A stretch of 64,000 nt of DNA from Lacisediminihabitans sp040549525. GTDB lineage: Bacteria > Actinomycetota > Actinomycetes > Actinomycetales > Microbacteriaceae. Location: positions 124,001 through 188,000 of the forward strand of contig NZ_JBEPTM010000001.1 in assembly GCF_040549525.1 (NCBI RefSeq), given 5' to 3'. The notes under the pieces are model-generated. The model was not told the DNA's origin, searched no databases, and was given only the letters and a program-made list of their open reading frames with translations. Positions 58,639-64,000 of the stretch are shown here, in pieces (the first letter of the stretch is position 1; each line of letters opens with the position of its first letter). The position numbers were made by a program, and so were the translations under genes.

Positions 58639-59931
58639 ATGGCAAAGAAGCACATCGTGATCGCGGCAGTGGCGGCATCCGCCCTACTGCTCGCGGGATG
58701 CTCGACCGGGGGCGGTGGATCGACCGACGGAACTCCGTCCGGCGAGATCACGGTTCTCACCAACCGCACCGACCTCATCAAAGACAAGACCTACGCCGGT
58801 TACACCGCGGCATTCGAGAAGATCTATCCCAAGGTCACCGTCAAGGTGCAGGGCATCACCGACTACGAGGGCCAGGTGACCACGCGCCTCAGCACCAAGA
58901 ACTACGGCGACGTGCTCGGCATCCCGTCATCGGTCACCCCCAACCAGCTTCCGCAGTTCTTCGAGCCGCTCGGAGACACGGCGAAGCTGAAGGACACGTA
59001 CCGGTTCCTCAATGACAAGTCGTACAAGGGCAAGCAGTACGGTCTTCCGACCTTCGGCAACGCGAACGGAATCCTCTACAACAAGCGGATCTGGAAAGAG
59101 GCCGGCGTCACCAGCCTGCCGAAGACCCCGGACGAGTTCATCGCCGACCTCAAGCTGATCAAGAGCAAGACAGACGCGATTCCGTACTACACCAACTACA
59201 AGGACGGCTGGCCGCTGAGCAGCTGGCAGGGCCAGCAGGGCTTCTCTGGCAACGCGAATGTCGTGGCCGACCGCGACAAGGACAAGGCGCCCTGGACTCC
59301 CGGCACCGAGCAGTACACCACCGACGCGCTGCTCTACAACGTCGTGCACGATGGGCTGAGCGAAGCCGACCCGACCACGACAGCGTGGGAGGGCTCAAAG
59401 GGCTTGCTCGCGACCGGAAAGGCTGCGACCGCCGTTCTCGGCTCCTGGGCGATCGTGCAGTTCCAGCAGGCTGCCAAGGACGCCGGAGCCGACCCGGCCG
59501 ACATCGGATTCATGCCGATGCCGTTCCAGACCGATGGCAAGTTCCATTCGAACATCGGCGGTGACGTCAACCTCGCGGTGAACGTGAACTCCAAGAACAA
59601 GCCGGCCGCCCGGGCCTGGGTCGACTGGTTCACCACCAAGTCAACCTTCGCAGCGGACTCCGGAGCGCTCTCGCCGTTGGTCGGGTCGAAGAACCCCGCC
59701 ACGCTGCAGGACTTCACCGATGCCGACGTGCAGTACGTCGAGCTCAACGCGGCCAAGAATCCGACCCTCGACTCTGACATCTACAACAAGGCGCAGATCG
59801 ACCTGTTCGGCATGCTCTACCGCCAGAAGCTGGTCGATATCGCCCGCGGTGCCGCCCCGGGGGATATGAAGTCCTATTTCTCGGACCTCAACAAGCAGTG
59901 GGCGGATGCCCTCGCTAGCGTGAAGTCGTAA
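58639..59931 (+). CDS. Extracellular sugar-binding lipoprotein of an ABC importer
   Basis: A 430-residue family-1 solute-binding protein. A lipoprotein signal ends in LLLAGC with Cys21, then a Gly-rich linker. Mature motifs are ITVLTNRTDLIKDKTYAGYT, YGLPTFGNANGILYNKRIWK, WEGSKGLLATGKAATAVLGS and VNVNSKNKPAARAWVDW. GGAG at about 58628 sets ATG 58639. It is the first gene of the plus-strand operon with two permeases and a beta-mannosidase; the ATPase is not encoded here and is probably a shared MsiK-type protein, as is common in actinobacteria. Confidence 0.92.
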   Translation: MAKKHIVIAAVAASALLLAGCSTGGGGSTDGTPSGEITVLTNRTDLIKDKTYAGYTAAFEKIYPKVTVKVQGITDYEGQVTTRLSTKNYGDVLGIPSSVTPNQLPQFFEPLGDTAKLKDTYRFLNDKSYKGKQYGLPTFGNANGILYNKRIWKEAGVTSLPKTPDEFIADLKLIKSKTDAIPYYTNYKDGWPLSSWQGQQGFSGNANVVADRDKDKAPWTPGTEQYTTDALLYNVVHDGLSEADPTTTAWEGSKGLLATGKAATAVLGSWAIVQFQQAAKDAGADPADIGFMPMPFQTDGKFHSNIGGDVNLAVNVNSKNKPAARAWVDWFTTKSTFAADSGALSPLVGSKNPATLQDFTDADVQYVELNAAKNPTLDSDIYNKAQIDLFGMLYRQKLVDIARGAAPGDMKSYFSDLNKQWADALASVKS

Positions 59932-59980
59932 CGACCGACCGCCCGCAGTAAAGAATTCGACCGACCAACAGAGCAGTTGT

Positions 59981-59993
59981 GGGGGATTCCCCC
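59981..59993. promoter_or_regulatory. Short stem and ribosome-binding site before the permease gene
   Basis: GGGGGATTCCCCC (59981-59993) is a 5-bp G:C stem directly followed by GGAAGGA (59994-60000), the ribosome-binding site with 8-nt spacing to ATG 60009. The stem may limit translation of the permease relative to the binding protein or protect the upstream message. Confidence 0.4.
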
Positions 59994-60008
59994 GGAAGGA
60001 CAGGCACG

Positions 60009-60971
60009 ATGTCACCAGTGACTGGCACTACCGGGGGAGTCCTCCCCACTGCCGTCGCCCCTCTTGAGGCGGTGGAGAAGAAGACCACTCCACCCCGCAA
60101 GGGCGTGCGACAGCGCAGGAGCACCCCCTACCTCTTCCTCCTCGTCCCCCTCGCGTTCCTGCTCGTGTTCACCTACGTCCCTGCGGTGAACCTGTTCTGG
60201 TACAGCGTCACGGACTGGGATGGCATCGACCTCACCAAGAACTTCATCGGATTCCAGAACTACATCGACATCTTCACGAAGCCGGAATTCCTCCGGGTCT
60301 TCGTCGTCAGCCTCTACTACATCGTGGCGTCCTTCCTGCAGATGGGATTCGCTCTCTACTTCGCGACCGTGCTGAGTTTCAGCACGCGGTTCCGCAACCT
60401 GTTCAAGGGCATCCTGTTCTTCCCGACGCTGCTCAACGGCGTAGCCATCGGCCTGATGTTCCTGTACTTCTTCCAGCCGAACGGCACCCTCGACAGCGTG
60501 CTCAAGATCGTCGGCCTGCAGCAGCTCACCGTGCAGTGGCTCGGTAATCCCGACGTGGTGAACATCTCGCTCGCATCGACGTCGATCTGGCGGTACACCG
60601 GCCTCAGCTTCATCCTGTTCCTCGGGGCGATCCAATCCATCCCGGCGTCGCTCTACGAGGCCGCCGACCTGGACGGTGCGAACAAGGTTCAGCAGTTCCG
60701 GTTCATCATCCTTCCCGGCATCAAACGCATCATCAGCCTCTCCTTCATCCTTGCGATCTCGGGCAGCCTCTCAGTGTTCGAGATCCCGTTCATCATCACC
60801 GGGGGCACGAACGGCAGCAGTACCTTCGTGATCAAGACCATCCAGCAGGCCTTCACCTACCGCCAGGTGGGACTCGCCTCCGCCATGGCCGTCGTGCTGC
60901 TGATCATCGTGCTGATCGTGACCTACATCCAACGAAAACTGGTTCCTGACGACGAGGTGAACCTCACATGA
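60009..60971 (+). CDS. Sugar ABC transporter permease (MalF-like)
   Basis: A 320-residue permease with six main membrane helices after a ~35-residue cytoplasmic N-terminus. FLLVPLAFLLVFTYVPAVNL opens the first helix; the EAA loop is SIPASLYEAADLDGANKVQQ, which docks to an ABC ATPase. ATG 60009 is set by GGAAGGA. Its stop overlaps the next permease gene by 4 bp (ATGA). Confidence 0.93.
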   Translation: MSPVTGTTGGVLPTAVAPLEAVEKKTTPPRKGVRQRRSTPYLFLLVPLAFLLVFTYVPAVNLFWYSVTDWDGIDLTKNFIGFQNYIDIFTKPEFLRVFVVSLYYIVASFLQMGFALYFATVLSFSTRFRNLFKGILFFPTLLNGVAIGLMFLYFFQPNGTLDSVLKIVGLQQLTVQWLGNPDVVNISLASTSIWRYTGLSFILFLGAIQSIPASLYEAADLDGANKVQQFRFIILPGIKRIISLSFILAISGSLSVFEIPFIITGGTNGSSTFVIKTIQQAFTYRQVGLASAMAVVLLIIVLIVTYIQRKLVPDDEVNLT

Positions 60972-61861
60972 CGACAACTACACGCACCGACGCCCGAGGG
61001 CGGGCAGAAGCGCCTCCCCGGTCACGGCAGGGGCACGCCGGAATGGTGGGCGGGGCGGTATCGAAATACGTCATCCTCACCGTGGCGAGCGCGATCACCC
61101 TGCTCCCCCTTGTCGTGTTGGTGATCACCGCCTTCAAAACCAAGAGGGAATTCGCCACGACCGGCCCCCTGCAGCTGCCGAAGGACTGGTTCAATTTCAG
61201 CAACTTCGTCACGGCCTTCACCGACGGCAACATGGCGGTCGGCTTCCGGAACACGACCTTCGTGCTCATCGTCTCCCTGTTCGGCACGATCGTGATCGGG
61301 TCCATGACGGCCTACGCCGTGGACCGCTTCGAGTTCCGCTTCAAGAAGGTGGTGATCGGGCTCTTCCTGGTCGCGACTCTCGTTCCGAGCGTCACGACCC
61401 AGGTCGCGACGTTCCAGATCGTCAACGGTCTCGGCCTGTACGACAGCCTGTGGTCACTGATCGCGCTGAATCTCGGCACCGACATCATTTCGATCTACAT
61501 CTTCGTGCAGTTCATGCAGTCGATTCCTAAGGATGTCGATGAGGCGGCCATGCTCGACGGCGCAAACAAGTTCACCATCTACTGGCGCGTCATCCTCCCG
61601 CTGCTGAAGCCGGCCATCGCCACCGTGGTGATCATCAAGGGCATCGCCATCTACAACGAGTTCTACCAGGCGTTCCTCTACGCCCCGTCGCAGGAGAACG
61701 CGATGATCTCCACGGCGCTGTTCGCCTTCAAGGGGCCGTACGGCTCGCAGTGGCAGATCATCTCGGCCGGGGCCTTGCTCGTGATCATCCCGACGCTCGT
61801 CATCTTCCTCGTACTCCAACGTTTCATTTACAACGGGTTCACCCAGGGGGCAACCAAATGA
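60968..61861 (+). CDS. Sugar ABC transporter permease (MalG-like)
   Basis: A 297-residue permease with six membrane helices. The EAA loop is SIPKDVDEAAMLDGANKFTI, and the segment ALVTAFKTKREF-like ITAFKTKREFATTGPLQLPK is typical of the MalG group. It overlaps its partner permease and the beta-mannosidase gene by ATGA, so the import and hydrolysis genes form one translationally coupled unit. Confidence 0.93.
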   Translation: MTTTTRTDARGRAEAPPRSRQGHAGMVGGAVSKYVILTVASAITLLPLVVLVITAFKTKREFATTGPLQLPKDWFNFSNFVTAFTDGNMAVGFRNTTFVLIVSLFGTIVIGSMTAYAVDRFEFRFKKVVIGLFLVATLVPSVTTQVATFQIVNGLGLYDSLWSLIALNLGTDIISIYIFVQFMQSIPKDVDEAAMLDGANKFTIYWRVILPLLKPAIATVVIIKGIAIYNEFYQAFLYAPSQENAMISTALFAFKGPYGSQWQIISAGALLVIIPTLVIFLVLQRFIYNGFTQGATK

Positions 61862-64000
61862 GCAGCACCACCACGAGCGTGGCGACGACCACCGGCACGG
61901 GATCGAAGGCCACCCGGCAGCTTCATGACGGCTGGACCGTGCGCGTCGTCGCGGGTCCGGCGCCCGAGCAGATCGCGGGCCAGACCGTCGCGGCATCCGT
62001 GCCCGGCAGCATCCACACCGACCTGCTCGCGGCCGGTCTCATCGCCGACCCCTACCTCGACGACCACGAGCGGCTGCAGGCGTGGATCGGAGCCTGCGAC
62101 TGGGAGTACCGCACCACCTTCGACTGGAGTGACGAGGGTTTCGATCATGCGGAGCTGGTGTTCGAGGGGATCGACACCGTCGCCCGGGTCGAGCTCAACG
62201 GTTCGGTCATCGCAGAGACGCGAAACATGCACCGCACCTACCGCGAGGACGTGCGCTCCCTGCTGCGCGAGGGGGAGAACGAGCTCACGGTGACCTTCGC
62301 CTCTCCCGTGAGGTATGCCGATCGCGAGAGCCTCGAGCAGGGTTACCGCCCGCACGTCAACCACCACCCGTACAACTCGATCCGCAAGATGGCCTGCAGC
62401 TTCGGCTGGGACTGGGGACCGGACACCGCGACGGTCGGTCTCTGGCGTGCGGTCACCCTGCAGAGCTGGTCGTACGCCCGGCTCGACTCGGTGCGCCCCA
62501 CCGTCTCGATGGACGGAACCGACGGTGTCGCCACAGTTCGACTGGAGATCGCCGGAGCCGCGGCGTCAGCGTGCTCCGCGCGCGTGAGTGTGGGCACCGT
62601 GTCCGCCACGGTCCGGTTCGAGCCGGGAGAGAACGTCGTCGAGGCCCGGATCGTGGTGCCGGATGCCGAGCGCTGGTGGCCGATCGGCCATGGTGAGCAT
62701 CCGCTCTATGACCTCGACGTCGTGCTCGAGCACGACGAGGGGGAACTCGACTCGTGGCACGGCCGCCTCGGATTCCGCACGGTGCGCATCGACACGACCC
62801 CCGATGAATCGGGCACCCCCTTCACGATCCTGGTGAACGATCGACCGATCTACATCAAGGGAGCCAACTGGATCCCTGACGATGCCTTCGTGCACCGGGT
62901 GGACCGCGCGCGCTACGAGGAGCGCATCCTGCAGGCCGCGAGCGCGAACATCAACCTGCTGCGAGTCTGGGGAGGCGGCATCTACGAGAGTGACGACTTC
63001 TACGACGTCTGCGACGAGCAGGGCATGCTCTCCTGGCAGGACTTCCTGTTCGCCTGCGCGGCCTACTCCGAGGAGGAACCGATGCGTTCCGAGGTCGAGG
63101 CCGAGGCGAGGGACAACATCGTGCGACTGATGCCCCACCCGAGCCTGGTGATCTGGAACGGCAGCAACGAGAACATCTGGGGTTACCAGGAGTGGGGCTG
63201 GGAGAAGCGGCTCGGCGATCGCAGCTGGGGGCTCGGCTACTATCTCGACCTCTTGCCCTCGCTGCTCGCCGAACTGGACCCCTCCCGCGCGTACACGCCG
63301 AGCAGCCCGTTCTCTCCGACCGACGAGCACTACCCGAACGACCCGGCACACGGCTCCGTGCACCTCTGGGAGCTCTGGAATCGGCAGGACTACCCCCACT
63401 ACCGTGACCACAATCCGCGTTTCGTCGGGGAGTTCGGCTGGCAGGGACCGCCGACGTGGTCGACGATGACCCGGTCGCTCTCGGACTCCCCGCTGACCCC
63501 GGAGTCTCCCGGGATGCTGGTTCACCAGAAGGCACAGGACGGCAACGTCAAGCTCATCGATGGACTGGTCGCCCACCTTCCGCTGCCCGACGACATCGAC
63601 GATTGGCACTGGGCCATGTCGCTCAACCAGGCCGTGGCGGTGCAGACCGGAATCGAGCACTTCCGCTCCCTCGCGCCGACCTGTATGGGCTCTATCGTCT
63701 GGCAGCTCAACGACTGCTGGCCCGTGACCTCGTGGGCGGCCGTCGACGGGGATGGTCGCCCGAAGCCATTGCTCTACGCGATCAAGCACGCGTACGAGGA
63801 CCGGATGCTCAGCTTCCAGCCCCGCGGCGAAGCGATCATCGCCAGCGCGTCCAACGACACCGACGAGCCCTGGTCGGGCAGCGCGGTCGTTCGCCGCCTG
63901 CAGTTCGACGGCACAGAGCTCGCCTCGACCGCCGTCGCTGTCGACGCCCCGCCGCGCACCACAGCGACGATTCACGTGGATCTCGGCGTGACGACTCCCG
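61858..64000 (+). CDS. Beta-mannosidase, glycoside hydrolase family 2 (partial, runs off the window)
   Basis: At least 714 codons are open to the end of the window; GH2 mannosidases are usually about 800-850 residues, so roughly 100 are missing. The N-terminal sugar-binding domain (QLHDGWTVRVV, SVPGSIHTDLL, CDWEYRTTFDW, ELVFEGIDTVARVELNG) leads to the barrel with ILVNDRPIYIKGANWIPDD, LLRVWGGGIYESDDFYDVCD, the acid/base Glu in VIWNGSNENIWG and the nucleophile Glu in RFVGEFGWQGPP. No signal peptide is present, so it cleaves imported manno-oligosaccharides to mannose. ATG 61858 overlaps the permease stop. Confidence 0.93.
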   Translation, partial: MSSTTTSVATTTGTGSKATRQLHDGWTVRVVAGPAPEQIAGQTVAASVPGSIHTDLLAAGLIADPYLDDHERLQAWIGACDWEYRTTFDWSDEGFDHAELVFEGIDTVARVELNGSVIAETRNMHRTYREDVRSLLREGENELTVTFASPVRYADRESLEQGYRPHVNHHPYNSIRKMACSFGWDWGPDTATVGLWRAVTLQSWSYARLDSVRPTVSMDGTDGVATVRLEIAGAAASACSARVSVGTVSATVRFEPGENVVEARIVVPDAERWWPIGHGEHPLYDLDVVLEHDEGELDSWHGRLGFRTVRIDTTPDESGTPFTILVNDRPIYIKGANWIPDDAFVHRVDRARYEERILQAASANINLLRVWGGGIYESDDFYDVCDEQGMLSWQDFLFACAAYSEEEPMRSEVEAEARDNIVRLMPHPSLVIWNGSNENIWGYQEWGWEKRLGDRSWGLGYYLDLLPSLLAELDPSRAYTPSSPFSPTDEHYPNDPAHGSVHLWELWNRQDYPHYRDHNPRFVGEFGWQGPPTWSTMTRSLSDSPLTPESPGMLVHQKAQDGNVKLIDGLVAHLPLPDDIDDWHWAMSLNQAVAVQTGIEHFRSLAPTCMGSIVWQLNDCWPVTSWAAVDGDGRPKPLLYAIKHAYEDRMLSFQPRGEAIIASASNDTDEPWSGSAVVRRLQFDGTELASTAVAVDAPPRTTATIHVDLGVTTP

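Noticed and set aside
62566..63975. Open frame of 469 codons on the minus strand
   Set aside because: It is antisense to the GH2 beta-mannosidase gene, which has both catalytic glutamates in the plus-strand frame.

Overview
The window reads as high-GC actinobacterial chromosome, most likely family Microbacteriaceae. This is inferred from strong G/C third-position bias, many GTG starts, ATGA/GTGA overlaps between operon genes, a HemQ-type (coproporphyrin-dependent) heme pathway, a deazaflavin (F420-type) nitroreductase-family protein, a class E-like LAxTG sorting signal, and dispersed palindromes of the CTGGTCGAGTAG...GTGTCGAGAC type. I see no phage, IS element, CRISPR array, rRNA or tRNA. It is a metabolic core region followed by a carbohydrate-utilisation region.

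Layout. 1-6543: end of a holin-like membrane protein gene, a DUF3618 gene, then a tightly coupled heme operon hemQ-hemH-hemC-hemD-hemB-hemL. The hemB/hemL junction holds three tandem 17-bp repeats that read as a chain of five-codon mini-ORFs. 6544-7214: a gene-free block of tandem repeats and palindromes. 7215-16000: housekeeping and small genes (DUF1304, pfkA, PNPOx-like, trhO, AlkA-like glycosylase, thioesterase, FAD oxidoreductase, a membrane protein/YtrA-type GntR pair, a UBP zinc finger). 16035-24797: putA, a sortase-anchored DUF11 surface protein, an ECF sigma factor without a neighbouring anti-sigma gene, a second YtrA-type regulator, and a divergent SDR/SMP-30 lactonase pair. 24960-27603: an Lrp regulator divergent from a guanidine-hydrolase/rocD operon; with PutA this could take arginine to glutamate.

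27779-33386: ltrA, a Gfo/Idh/MocA gene, an L-lactate dehydrogenase operon (GntR-FCD regulator, 2-hydroxyacid dehydrogenase, lldD) and a small hypothetical gene. 33422-47011: an L-rhamnose locus. Its minus-strand genes run ABC transporter (rhaT, two permeases, rhaS), fucose/arabinose-isomerase-family protein, rhaM, rhaI, bifunctional aldolase/dehydrogenase, rhaB, an FAH-family hydrolase and the C-terminal stump of an SDR gene; a LacI regulator lies divergently. The expected product, L-lactate, can be used by the adjacent lldD operon. 47017-52473: a zinc-type dehydrogenase, the deazaflavin-type protein, a small membrane protein, and the ATP-grasp/alpha-E/transglutaminase trio. 52521-54271: a MarR/MFS pair.

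54300-64000: a mannan or manno-oligosaccharide locus. One arm is LacI-ThuA-Gfo/Idh/MocA-GH26 on the minus strand. The other is lipoprotein-permease-permease-GH2 beta-mannosidase on the plus strand, cut by the window end. The shared intergenic region carries two matching CG-centred palindromes that look like LacI operators.

All assignments come from reading the sequence and knowledge of the families; no database search was run.
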